From: Pontibacter lucknowensis
GTDB lineage: Bacteria > Bacteroidota > Bacteroidia > Cytophagales > Hymenobacteraceae
Length of the DNA stretch: 64,000 nucleotides
Direction of reading: 5' to 3'
NCBI RefSeq assembly: GCF_900156415.1
Contig: NZ_FTNM01000003.1
Location: forward strand, 186,001-250,000
The first letter of the stretch is position 1. Each line of letters opens with the position of its first letter. Shown here in pieces: positions 1-8,461 of this stretch. The notes below the pieces were generated by a model. It worked only from the letters and a program-made list of their open reading frames with translations, ran no database searches and was not told the DNA's origin. Position numbers and translations under genes: made by a program.

Positions 1-123
1 CCCGCGCTACCACCACTGCCTACAAATATCCGGAGACCCACGTACCAGTCGGATAATCGGAGTTTGAGAGTACTGGCATTAAGTCGCTACCTGCCCGAAT
101 CCTGCATCCAGCCATTCACCAAT

Positions 124-1218
124 TCATCTGCTCAGGCGAAGGGCGATGGATGAGAGTAATGTGAAGTTACTGTCAGTTGAACCTGTTTCTATCTCAAAGA
201 TATTATGCTGCCCTTTCAACCATCTGCCTTCTAGTCGGCAAAGTATGTTTGGGGCCGGACTATAATCTACATTGGCTGATAGACCAGTAGCTCTAAAACT
301 GCTTTCTCCAGCAGGCGCCGATATAATCACTTCATTCTGGTCTGAGTAATGCTCGGCGCGGGCGGCTACTGCCCACATGTCATGGATCTTGTAGCGTGTA
401 ATCAACGCCGGACTGTACCAGGTGTGGTAGCGGCGACTACCTTTGTGCTGTTGCTGTATCCCAATATCAAATCCAGCGATCAGGGTGGTTCTTTTCCCTA
501 AGCCAAACTGCCCATAAACATTGTTGAAGTAGCGCATTCTGCGGGTAGCATCCGGATCGTCGGTACCAATGAAGGTACTCCAGTTCAGAGTCAGGTTGTC
601 GTGCGGCGCATAGTTAACCTGCGTGCCAAAGGAGGGCAGGGAGTTTCCGGGTAGTCTTCTAATGCGCTGCCAGCCGTTTACGACCAAGGCGGCCAGTGTC
701 CAGGTAGGAGTGGGGTTAAAAGTCAGTTTGGCTCCGGAGAGGAAGTAGGGTGAGTTCTCAGCCAGAAGGGAACGACTTAAAGTGAGGTTGTCAGTTGAGA
801 TAGCGCTTTCAAAGCCAATGTGCGACCCCATGATTCCGGCATCCAGCCATATCTTTGCTTGTTTATCAAGCGCTATACCTGCGTTAGCCTCAAACACGTG
901 GCGCATCACTTCGTCTTCGGCAGCATAATTATCGGAAGCATAAGTGCCAACTTGCAGCGCCAAAGCACCTCTATACCTGCCATGTTCCACAGTAGCCCGG
1001 AGAAGACCTAAGTTCAGATTAAACTCGTTATGGCGGTTGTGGTTATAAAGGAATGGCTGCCGGTAGCCTGCTGTAGGCTTACTGAAATCATAGGCATAAA
1101 AAATGTCGGCAAACCCTTCGAAGCGAACTTCAGGGCTTGCCGACATGGTAGTATCTGTTTGAGCAGACGCAGAGAGGGCACTAAAGAGCAAAATGGCTAA
1201 TATGGTTGCTCTCACCAC
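124..1218 (-). CDS. Outer-membrane porin, bbp2 (OmpL-like) beta-barrel family
   Basis: The 364-residue product has a clear signal peptide (hydrophobic residues 4-16, cleavage near SASAQ). The mature start VRFEGFADIFYAYDFSKP, followed by RHNEFNLNLGL, is the hallmark of the putative beta-barrel porin-2 family of Bacteroidota. The rest alternates polar and hydrophobic residues as a barrel does and ends in a hydrophobic/aromatic strand. It should be an outer-membrane channel; the solute is unknown. It lies only 18 bases downstream of hemE on the same strand, so the two are probably cotranscribed. Family call is good; function is inferred. Confidence 0.85.
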   Translation of the reverse strand: MVRATILAILLFSALSASAQTDTTMSASPEVRFEGFADIFYAYDFSKPTAGYRQPFLYNHNRHNEFNLNLGLLRATVEHGRYRGALALQVGTYASDNYAAEDEVMRHVFEANAGIALDKQAKIWLDAGIMGSHIGFESAISTDNLTLSRSLLAENSPYFLSGAKLTFNPTPTWTLAALVVNGWQRIRRLPGNSLPSFGTQVNYAPHDNLTLNWSTFIGTDDPDATRRMRYFNNVYGQFGLGKRTTLIAGFDIGIQQQHKGSRRYHTWYSPALITRYKIHDMWAVAARAEHYSDQNEVIISAPAGESSFRATGLSANVDYSPAPNILCRLEGRWLKGQHNIFEIETGSTDSNFTLLSSIALRLSR

Positions 1219-1236
1219 GGCTTTTCTCTAAATTCT

Positions 1237-2277
1237 CTAATGCTTTATGGCGCTGCTGTATTCCTTCACTGTCTGGATGAAGCATTTCACTTTCTCCGGG
1301 TCAGTATCAGGGTATACGCCGTGACCGAGGTTGGCTATGTGGCGCTGCGGCCCGAACTCCTTCAGCATTTTAATAGTCTCGTGCTGGATGGTATCGAACG
1401 AGCTGTAAAGTAGGCACGGGTCCATGTTGCCTTGCAGGGTCTTATTCGGGCCAACCTGTGCTCTGGACGTCTTGATGTCCATGTTCCAGTCAAGGCCGAT
1501 GGTTTCGCAGTTCAGTCTGCTGAAATCTTCCAGGGCAAAGAAAGCGCCTTTGGCGAATACCGTTACCGGCACGTCGTTGATGGCGTTGCAAATCTCGCTG
1601 ATATATGGCAGGGAGAACTCGCGGTAATGCGCCGGGGTAAGTATACCCGCCCACGAGTCGAACACCTGGATCAGGTTAGCACCCGCTTCTACCTGTGCTT
1701 TCAAGTAGGCGATGGTGGTATCCGTGATCATGCGCAGCATCTGGTGTGCCAGTTTCGGGTTGGTGTACAGTAAACCGCGTGCATGCGAGAATGTCTTGGA
1801 GCCGCTACCCTCTACCATGTAGGCTAGAATAGTCCACGGCGCACCCGCAAAACCGATAAGAGGCACACGTCCGTTCAAGGCTCTTTTAGTCACCTTGATG
1901 GCTTCCAGCACATAACCCAAGTGCTCATGCGGGTCGGCTACACGGAGTCTTGCCAGATCAGCTTCAGTACGGATTGTCTTAGGGAACCATGGTCCGCGCT
2001 TCTCTACCATTTCGTAGGTACAGCCCATCGCCTCTGGCACCACCAGGATGTCAGAGAAGATGATGGCGGCATCCACGTCCAGGATATCAACAGGCTGAAT
2101 GGTTACTTCGGCGGCCAGGTCCGGTGTTTCCACCAGTTCCTTAAATCCGCTCAGGCTTTCGCGTACGGCTCTGTATTCAGGTAGGATGCGGCCAGCCTGG
2201 CGCATCAGCCACACCGGAGTACGTTCTACGGTTTCTCCTTTGGCGGCTCTTATAAGCAGGTCATTCTTCAATTGCAT
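1237..2277 (-). CDS. hemE: Uroporphyrinogen decarboxylase
   Basis: Cytoplasmic heme-pathway enzyme converting uroporphyrinogen III to coproporphyrinogen III. Diagnostic segments are [12 protein letters not shown] near residue 25, the catalytic Asp in [31 protein letters not shown] mid-protein, and [15 protein letters not shown] near the C-terminus. The frame stays open up to 2343, but I choose the ATG at 2277 ([15 protein letters not shown]). It gives the usual family length of 346 residues, and the longer start would lie upstream of a perfect promoter box at 2282-2289. The bbp2 porin follows 18 bases downstream. Confidence 0.96.
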   Translation of the reverse strand: MQLKNDLLIRAAKGETVERTPVWLMRQAGRILPEYRAVRESLSGFKELVETPDLAAEVTIQPVDILDVDAAIIFSDILVVPEAMGCTYEMVEKRGPWFPKTIRTEADLARLRVADPHEHLGYVLEAIKVTKRALNGRVPLIGFAGAPWTILAYMVEGSGSKTFSHARGLLYTNPKLAHQMLRMITDTTIAYLKAQVEAGANLIQVFDSWAGILTPAHYREFSLPYISEICNAINDVPVTVFAKGAFFALEDFSRLNCETIGLDWNMDIKTSRAQVGPNKTLQGNMDPCLLYSSFDTIQHETIKMLKEFGPQRHIANLGHGVYPDTDPEKVKCFIQTVKEYSSAIKH

Positions 2278-2281
2278 GGCA

Positions 2282-2289
2282 CAAAGATA
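2282..2289 (-). promoter_or_regulatory. Promoter -7 box for hemE (near-leaderless)
   Basis: Reads TATCTTTG on the minus strand, a perfect match to the Bacteroidota TAnnTTTG element. Only four bases separate it from the hemE ATG at 2277, so the predicted transcript starts at or very near the start codon. No convincing -33 TTTG is visible. Confidence 0.6.
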
Positions 2290-2430
2290 CGTTAAAAATG
2301 CTGACTGTCGGAAGATGATTGTTATCATCATGCTGCAGGGCAAATGTCATATAAAGTTGGTGTACTCTGTGCGAGGTAATGGGGTTGGGGATTTTTAGCA
2401 GGTATAGCGCAAATAGTAATTTGGTTATAC

Positions 2431-3051
2431 CTATGCAATGAACAAAGCCTTTATACCTGTCACAATAAAATTTACTCCAATCGACAGCACCAGGAAGCCC
2501 ATAATACGCGACAGTGCGGACAGGCCTGCCTTGCCCATGAACTGGAGTAATTGATGGGAGAAAATCAGAATCAGGTATGCCACTACGGCCAAGGCGACAA
2601 TAGCTGTTACGACCAAGCCAAGGTCTGTCATGTGAAGTGCATCGGAGTATAGGCTGATGCTCACGGCAATGGCTCCCGGGCCCGACAGCATCGGCATGGC
2701 CAGAGGGGCGAAGGAAATATCTTCTTTCCGCATGCTCTCTTTCAGCACGCCTTTCGACACCTTTTTGCCACGGTGCGCTTTGCTGGAGAGTAGCTCGAAG
2801 CCCGCTTTCATGATCATAAGTCCGCCGGCAATACGGATGTCGTGGAGTCGGATGCCGAAGAAGTTGAGCACATACTGCCCGGCCAGAAAAAACACCCCCA
2901 GTATAAGCGCCATGTAAATGCAGGCCCGCAGCGCCTGTTGGTTGCGGTTGGAGGGGGTGTCGTCTTGGGTTAGGGTCAGGAAAACGGGCATGGCCCCGAA
3001 GGGGTTTACCACACTAAATAAGGCCGAAAAAGTGGCCAGCATCATTTCCAT
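2431..3051 (-). CDS. MarC/NAAT-family membrane protein, copy 1
   Basis: A 206-residue integral membrane protein with about six hydrophobic segments. It carries the MarC family signatures LFSVVNPFGAMPVFLTLT at the N-terminus and the FAPLAMPMLSGPGAIAVSIS segment in the middle. MarC proteins were once linked to multiple antibiotic resistance, but their transport role is not settled. A close paralogue lies immediately upstream on the same strand (3228-3845), with near-identical N-terminal, central and C-terminal blocks, which indicates tandem duplication. The gene appears to have its own promoter box at 3077-3084. Confidence 0.9.
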   Translation of the reverse strand: MEMMLATFSALFSVVNPFGAMPVFLTLTQDDTPSNRNQQALRACIYMALILGVFFLAGQYVLNFFGIRLHDIRIAGGLMIMKAGFELLSSKAHRGKKVSKGVLKESMRKEDISFAPLAMPMLSGPGAIAVSISLYSDALHMTDLGLVVTAIVALAVVAYLILIFSHQLLQFMGKAGLSALSRIMGFLVLSIGVNFIVTGIKALFIA

Positions 3052-3076
3052 AGCTTGGTCAGGTTGTTTTCTGATG

Positions 3077-3084
3077 CAAAGCTA
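3077..3084 (-). promoter_or_regulatory. Promoter -7 box for MarC copy 1
   Basis: TAGCTTTG on the minus strand matches TAnnTTTG. It lies 25 bases upstream of the ATG at 3051, predicting a leader of roughly 20 bases. Confidence 0.5.
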
Positions 3085-3227
3085 TAGCCCGGAAATTACG
3101 CCTGCGTTACCGCCGTATTGTATGATTGTTAAGTGTGAAGAACGATTTTTCTTGTGGGATAATGAATGAAGTTCAATTGAGGATGACGCCGTAGCTTCGA
3201 AAATCCTGTCAATCCTTCAATCCTGGT

Positions 3228-3845
3228 CTACGACAAAAACAGCGCATAAATGGCCGATACGATGAAATTCACGCCAATTGACAGCACAATAAAGCCCATG
3301 ATGCGAGAGAGCGCAGATAGACCTGCCTTGCCCATGAAGCGGGTAAGTTGCGTTGAGAAGCGCAGAATGACATAAGAGATCACTGCCAGCAAAATGATGC
3401 CAACCAGAATCAGGGTCATATCCCAGAAGGAAAGCGAAGTCGTGAACAGGCCGATACTCACCGCAATGGCACCCGGACCGGAAAGCATGGGCATGGCCAG
3501 CGGTGTGAAGGAAATGTCTTCTTTGTGCTGCGCCTCTTCCACCACATCCGGCGACACTTTCTTATTACTGCCTCCCGGTGTGAGCAGTTCAAAACCGGCC
3601 CGCATGATCATCAAGCCTCCCGCAATGCGCAGATCGTGAATACGGATACCGAAGAAGTTGAGCACGTACTGCCCTGCCAGGAAAAACACGGCCAGTATAC
3701 CTACCATGTACAGACAAGCTTTGAGCGCCTGTTGGTTACGCTGAGCAGGGGTGTCATTTTGAGTAAGTGTCAGGAAGACAGGCATGGCTCCGAACGGGTT
3801 CACAACGGAGAAGAGAGCAGAAAGCGTGGCAAGAATAATTTCCAT
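3228..3845 (-). CDS. MarC/NAAT-family membrane protein, copy 2
   Basis: Paralogue of the neighbouring gene at 2431-3051, sharing MEIILATLSALFSVVNPFG, the PLAMPMLSGPGAIAVSI block and the C-terminal GKAGLSALSRIMGF block. The frame is open to 3929, but the ATG at 3845 aligns exactly with the start of copy 1 and gives a 205-residue protein of family length, so I prefer it. About six membrane spans. Substrate unknown. It is divergent from purK, with about 150 bases between the start codons. Confidence 0.9.
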   Translation of the reverse strand: MEIILATLSALFSVVNPFGAMPVFLTLTQNDTPAQRNQQALKACLYMVGILAVFFLAGQYVLNFFGIRIHDLRIAGGLMIMRAGFELLTPGGSNKKVSPDVVEEAQHKEDISFTPLAMPMLSGPGAIAVSIGLFTTSLSFWDMTLILVGIILLAVISYVILRFSTQLTRFMGKAGLSALSRIMGFIVLSIGVNFIVSAIYALFLS

Positions 3846-3959
3846 GGGAGCGATAAACGTAGAACCTCCAATATAGTTTTTAATCAATATAAAACCAAAG
3901 AACAAGGTTTTCCAGGTATAGAAATGCAATAGAAGGCAAGGCGATTAAAACATAATCCT

Positions 3960-3967
3960 TAATTTTG
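3960..3967 (+). promoter_or_regulatory. Promoter -7 box for purK
   Basis: TAATTTTG matches TAnnTTTG and lies 28 bases ahead of the purK ATG at 3996. No clear -33 TTTG is seen. Confidence 0.5.
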
Positions 3968-3995
3968 GGTAGTCAACACCCTAAGCAACGATACT

Positions 3996-5126
3996 ATGAA
4001 AGGAGAAGTAAAGCTCGGGATACTGGGCGGCGGACAGCTGGGCCGTATGCTCATTCAGGCCGGACTCGATTTTAATCTCTATACCTTGGTGCTCGACCCG
4101 GACGAAAACGCCCCTTGCAAAGATGTATGCCACGAGTTCTACGTGGGCAGCTTTCGCGATTTCGACACGGTGTACGAGTTTGGTAGGAACTGTGACATTC
4201 TCACTATTGAGATCGAACACGTGAATGCCGATGCACTGGAGAAGCTGGAGCAGGAAGGCGTGAAAGTATACCCGGATGCGAAGACCGTCCGCACGATTCA
4301 GGATAAGGGACTTCAGAAAGAGTTCTATAGCAAACACGCTATACCTACCGCCGATTTCAGAATCCTGAAAGACGCTGAAGAACTGAAATCCAACACCGAT
4401 TTCTTGCCGGCTTTCCAAAAGCTACGCCGTGAAGGTTATGATGGCCGTGGTGTGACAAGGCTGCAAAGCGAAGCTGATTTGGGCAAGGGCTTTACAGAGC
4501 CGTCGGTGCTGGAGAAATTGGTAGACTTCGAGAAAGAAATCTCCGTTATCGTGGCCCGCAACGCCAGCGGACAGGTAACGGCTTTCCCGGTGGTCGAGCT
4601 GAGCTTCCATCCGGAGCACAACCTGGTAGACTCGCTCTTTGCGCCGGCCAACGTGCCGTACAAACTGCAGCGCCTGGCTATCGAGATTGCTACCCGTGTG
4701 ATTGAGTCGTTTGACATGGTCGGTATACTGGCCGTGGAGATGTTCCTGACCAAAGACGGACAGATACTGGTGAACGAAGTGGCGCCTCGTCCGCATAACA
4801 GCGGGCACCATACCATCAAAGCCAACTATACCTCCCAATACGAACAGCACCTGCGTGCCATCCTCAATCTGCCGCTCGGCAGTACCGATATACAGAGTGC
4901 CGCTGTGATGCTGAACTTGTTGGGTGAACCCGGCTATGACGGCGAGGCCAAATACGAAGGGCTGCAGGAAGCGCTGGCTGTACCGGGCGTTTACATTCAC
5001 TTGTATGGCAAGAAATACACCCGTCCTGCCCGCAAGATGGGACACATCACCGTGCTGGGCACCGACCTGCAGGAAGCGCAGCAGCGGGCTGAATCAATCC
5101 GCAACATCATCAAAGTAATCGCATAA
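3996..5126 (+). CDS. purK: 5-(carboxyamino)imidazole ribonucleotide synthase (PurK)
   Basis: ATP-grasp enzyme of purine synthesis that carboxylates AIR to N5-CAIR using ATP and bicarbonate. It has the N-terminal nucleotide-binding motif LGILGGGQLGRML, the segment ILTIEIEHVN, and the ATP-grasp metal-binding end LVNEVAPRPHNSGHHTI. The 376-residue length is usual. purE begins one base after its stop codon, so the two consecutive enzymes are translated from one message. Three CTATACCT copies lie inside the gene (4079, 4339, 4826), two read as Tyr-Thr and one as Ile-Pro. Confidence 0.96.
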   Translation: MKGEVKLGILGGGQLGRMLIQAGLDFNLYTLVLDPDENAPCKDVCHEFYVGSFRDFDTVYEFGRNCDILTIEIEHVNADALEKLEQEGVKVYPDAKTVRTIQDKGLQKEFYSKHAIPTADFRILKDAEELKSNTDFLPAFQKLRREGYDGRGVTRLQSEADLGKGFTEPSVLEKLVDFEKEISVIVARNASGQVTAFPVVELSFHPEHNLVDSLFAPANVPYKLQRLAIEIATRVIESFDMVGILAVEMFLTKDGQILVNEVAPRPHNSGHHTIKANYTSQYEQHLRAILNLPLGSTDIQSAAVMLNLLGEPGYDGEAKYEGLQEALAVPGVYIHLYGKKYTRPARKMGHITVLGTDLQEAQQRAESIRNIIKVIA

Positions 5127-5127
5127 T

Positions 5128-5652
5128 ATGGCTAATGAAACAAATACGCAGCCGCTGGTAGGCATTATCATGGGCAGCCAGTCTGACATGAAAGTAATGG
5201 AAGCAGCAGCTGAGATCCTGGAAAACCTGGGGGTACCTTTTGAGATCACGATCGTGTCGGCGCACCGCACGCCGCACCGTATGTTTGAGTACGCAGAGCA
5301 AGCCCGTAAAAAAGGCCTGAAGGTAATTATTGCCGGTGCCGGTGGCGCAGCCCACCTGCCAGGTATGGTCGCTTCTATCACGACACTGCCTGTTATCGGG
5401 GTGCCGGTGAAGTCGAGCAACTCTATTGACGGCTGGGATTCTGTGCTGTCTATTCTCCAAATGCCGGGTGGTGTACCAGTGGCGACGGTAGCGCTTGATG
5501 GCGCTCTGAACGCAGGTATACTGGCTGCGCAAATCATTGGTACTTCCAATGCCGCAGTAGCTGACAAACTGGAAAAATATAAGGTGAGCCTGAAAGACAA
5601 GGTGATGCGATCAGTGGAGGAACTCCGCCGCGGCGACCGTGATCTGGATTAA
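5128..5652 (+). CDS. purE: N5-CAIR mutase (PurE, class I)
   Basis: Rearranges N5-CAIR to CAIR, the step after PurK. The 174-residue protein carries VGIIMGSQSDMKVMEAAAEIL at the N-terminus, the active-site SAHRTPHRMFEYA, and AGAGGAAHLPGM, all typical of class I enzymes that work with PurK. It starts one base after the purK stop. A strong hairpin terminator follows at 5681-5710. Confidence 0.97.
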   Translation: MANETNTQPLVGIIMGSQSDMKVMEAAAEILENLGVPFEITIVSAHRTPHRMFEYAEQARKKGLKVIIAGAGGAAHLPGMVASITTLPVIGVPVKSSNSIDGWDSVLSILQMPGGVPVATVALDGALNAGILAAQIIGTSNAAVADKLEKYKVSLKDKVMRSVEELRRGDRDLD

Positions 5653-5680
5653 TGCGAGTATAGGTCTAACCTAAACAAGA

Positions 5681-5710
5681 AAGGCCCGCAGTTTCATAAC
5701 TGCGGGCCTT
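5681..5710 (+). terminator. Terminator after purE
   Basis: Perfect 13-bp stem (5681-5693 with 5698-5710) around a TCAT loop, GC-rich in the middle and followed by TGTGTTTATT. It ends the purKE message and may also act on the opposite strand. Confidence 0.9.
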
Positions 5711-5770
5711 TGTGTTTATTCCAAAGTATAACTGCCAGTTAAAGCAGCGTCTCTTCTGATAGTCCTGAAT

Positions 5771-7006
5771 TCAGAATTTATAGCCTGCCATCAGACTGAA
5801 GGTTTTAATACTGCTGGGCAGGCTTAGCAGCATGGAAATACCCTCGGTCGTCTCATAGCGTGTTTCTAGAAACAAGGTCTTGGTTCTAATCGGATACACT
5901 ATGCCTACTCCGGCCACTGCACCGAACATATGGCTCTTAAATTCGCTCCCCGGCAGCGCTTCTTTCTCCTCGGAGTAACTGGTGGAGTGAAACGAGCTAT
6001 ACCTGCTTTCTACCCTCTTCGAATGAACTGCATAAGAGTAAGACGGCCCGATGTTGGCAAATGGCCTCACTTTTCCTTTAGGGAAGGTATAGCGAAGTTG
6101 CAAAGGGAGTTTAAGGTAGTTCAGGTCAAAAAGCAGATCATAGGAAGTAGTGCGGCCTGTATTGTATGTACCCTCCACTTTGCCTTCGAAGCGATAAGGT
6201 GCATAGAGCAATTCCACTATCAGAGAGAGCTTTTCACTCATGGATGGATTGGCTACCTGCATGGCAATGCCTCCCCCTAATCCTAGTCCCGTGCTGCGGA
6301 AATCCCCTCTCGCATAATAATGGCTCCCTGACACATGCAGCGATGGGAAAGAAAGTGCAACTACTGGCACGAGCGTTATCGAGGCTTTTTTAGGTTCAGG
6401 TGTGAACTGTGTGCTGCCGACGCACCGGTTATACTCTATGCCCACCTTAGCAAGCGAACTGTGCCTGAGCATAACGTTCTCCAGGCGTTTCTCTGTAAAG
6501 GCCGGGCAGTCTGAAAAAGCTGATGCTATGACGCCGAGGTATGGTCTGTCCACTACGCGGTATTTCTTGCCGGATTTTGGGTCAGTACGGGTATAAACCT
6601 GCTCTACCAATTCTACCAGGTTGGCACCTTCTTTTGAAAGATAGAAGTGGTCGCGGTCGTTCCCATCCCGGTAGGTATAAATGCTGATTCTGCCTTTCAC
6701 AAGGGCTTGCAAAAACAGAAGCTGCTCAGCCTGAGCTTCTGTGGCAGGTACTCTTTTCGACTCGTAGATCTTCTGCTCTCTGTAAAAGCCGTAGCCTTCC
6801 AGTTGGTCAGGGGAGAAGGCCTGCTCCTTGGCGTCAGGCGCTGGTCTATATGTAGTCATTTTGGAACTGCGTACCGCTCCCCGGTAATCGACGTAACCCC
6901 GAAGCGTGTCGCCATGCTGAACTATGTAACCAGGACGGAAATCTGTTTGGGCAAAGGCCTGGCCAAAAAATAAACAAGTGATAAGGGTCAGATAAAAGTG
7001 CTTCAT
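5771..7006 (-). CDS. Outer-membrane beta-barrel protein, paralogue A
   Basis: A 411-residue exported protein with a signal peptide (hydrophobic 5-17, cleavage near AFAQ). Residues about 20-200 form a charged, non-membrane region beginning DFRPGYIVQHGDTLRGYVDYRG. The C-terminal half (from about residue 215) shows alternating strands typical of a small PorT-like barrel. A paralogue with the same order lies 46 bases upstream on the same strand (7053-8291). I do not recognise a specific function. Confidence 0.7.
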   Translation of the reverse strand: MKHFYLTLITCLFFGQAFAQTDFRPGYIVQHGDTLRGYVDYRGAVRSSKMTTYRPAPDAKEQAFSPDQLEGYGFYREQKIYESKRVPATEAQAEQLLFLQALVKGRISIYTYRDGNDRDHFYLSKEGANLVELVEQVYTRTDPKSGKKYRVVDRPYLGVIASAFSDCPAFTEKRLENVMLRHSSLAKVGIEYNRCVGSTQFTPEPKKASITLVPVVALSFPSLHVSGSHYYARGDFRSTGLGLGGGIAMQVANPSMSEKLSLIVELLYAPYRFEGKVEGTYNTGRTTSYDLLFDLNYLKLPLQLRYTFPKGKVRPFANIGPSYSYAVHSKRVESRYSSFHSTSYSEEKEALPGSEFKSHMFGAVAGVGIVYPIRTKTLFLETRYETTEGISMLLSLPSSIKTFSLMAGYKF

Positions 7007-7052
7007 TCTAAGCTGTTTTAAGTTTGATAAACTCGCAAAACCAGGCTGCCGG

Positions 7053-8291
7053 TTAGAAGGTAAACCCGGTCATCACGCTCAGGCTGTGAATAGGTAAGCG
7101 TAACTCCCGGAGGTGAGAGAAACCTTCGGCTGTTTCATAACGCGTCTCTACAAACAGGGCCTTATGCTCACTGACATGATAGGATACGCCTACTCCTCCA
7201 AGCAAGCCAAAGTTACCTTTTCTGAAAATGCCGACCAGTGCTTCCCGTTCCTGAACAGAGCTGGAGGAGTGAAAAGTGCTGTGCGATTTTTCTACGCGCT
7301 TAGAGCGTATAACCTGCGAATAAGATACTCCCAGGTTCACGAAGGGGCGTATTTTGCCATTAGGCAAGGTATAGCGTAGCTGGGCCGGTAACTTCAGATA
7401 GTCCAGATCAAACGTCAGGTCATAGTCAGTGGTTCTTCCAAAGTAGCTCACATTATCGATCTCGCCCTTGAAGCGGTAAGGCGCATACAGGAGTTCTAAC
7501 TGCAGCGAAAGCTTCTCACTGAGCGCCGGGTTTCTGACATTGAAGGCCAGGCCACCACCTATACCCAGACCGGTGCTCTCGTAAGTGCCATCTACATAAA
7601 GATGATAGCCCGTAGGTTTCAGAGAGGACACGCTATAGCTGATCACCGGCATCATCGTCACCTGAATTTTAGACGGAGGCTGTATATGGTGAATGTCAGC
7701 ACCTATGCAATCGTTATATTCCTCTGTGATTTTGAGAAGCGAGTTGGCCTTAAGCTGTACCGAGGACAGTCGCTTCTCAGTCATAGTGGGGCACTCCATA
7801 AAGGCAGAACCCAGTACGCCCTGAAAAGCCTGGTCAAGTACTTTGTACCGTTTACCGCTGGTTGGGTCTTTGCGCGTGTAAGAGGTTTGTCCGAGTTCTA
7901 CCAGTTCGCCATTGTTTTTGGAGAAGTAGAAACGGTCGCGGTCTCTTTCGTCCCGCATGGTGTAGATGCTGGCTTTGCCTTTAATGAGGGTGTGTAAAAA
8001 GAAACGCTCAAAACCTGTGCGCTCCGGAGTAGGCACCAGCCAGGATTCGTATGCCTTTTTTTCATTGATAAAGCCATAGGCCTGAATCTCGTCCGGACTG
8101 TAAGTATATACGTTGGCATCAGGACTGGTTTTGAAACTTGCTATTTTTGAGCTACGGATAGCGCCCCGGTAGTCAACATAGCCCTGCAGGGTATCGCCAC
8201 TACGGACAATATAGCCGGGTCTGAAATCTTGCTGGGCGAAGGCACTGCTGGCTACCAGTATCAGCAGTAATAGGAGGCTTGTTGTTTTCAT
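7053..8291 (-). CDS. Outer-membrane beta-barrel protein, paralogue B
   Basis: Paralogue of the next gene downstream. Both begin after the signal peptide with DFRPGYIV, followed by GDTL.GYVDYRGA, and share the barrel block LLYAPYRF with FDL.YLKLP.QLRYT. I use the ATG at 8291 (MKTTSLLLLLILVASSAFAQ, a good signal peptide) and not the in-frame one at 8309, giving 412 residues. With paralogue A it forms a probable two-gene operon. Function unknown; outer-membrane location is inferred. Confidence 0.7.
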   Translation of the reverse strand: MKTTSLLLLLILVASSAFAQQDFRPGYIVRSGDTLQGYVDYRGAIRSSKIASFKTSPDANVYTYSPDEIQAYGFINEKKAYESWLVPTPERTGFERFFLHTLIKGKASIYTMRDERDRDRFYFSKNNGELVELGQTSYTRKDPTSGKRYKVLDQAFQGVLGSAFMECPTMTEKRLSSVQLKANSLLKITEEYNDCIGADIHHIQPPSKIQVTMMPVISYSVSSLKPTGYHLYVDGTYESTGLGIGGGLAFNVRNPALSEKLSLQLELLYAPYRFKGEIDNVSYFGRTTDYDLTFDLDYLKLPAQLRYTLPNGKIRPFVNLGVSYSQVIRSKRVEKSHSTFHSSSSVQEREALVGIFRKGNFGLLGGVGVSYHVSEHKALFVETRYETAEGFSHLRELRLPIHSLSVMTGFTF

Positions 8292-8404
8292 GGCTCGAAG
8301 ATGTACCATGAAATATAGATATAAATAAATATTTTTTTGGGAATCAGTTAGAAAAATATTTCAGGTTTATACCTGTCAGCTTTCTGATCTTCAACGAGCT
8401 ATAA

Positions 8405-8441
8405 ACAAAAAATCCCCTGCCGAGAAACTCGACAGGGGATT
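8405..8441 (-). terminator. Terminator after dnaK
   Basis: Read on the minus strand, a stem of nine bp (8411-8419 with 8433-8441), extended by a short inner stem with one mismatch, is followed by a run of six T residues. It lies 20 bases beyond the dnaK stop. Confidence 0.85.
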
Positions 8442-8461
8442 CTAGTATCTTAAGTTAATTC

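Noticed and set aside
3-56. Open frame at the left edge ending in a TAA stop on the plus strand, possibly a gene tail
   Set aside because: Only 17 codons are visible and nothing in them is recognisable, so it cannot be told from chance.
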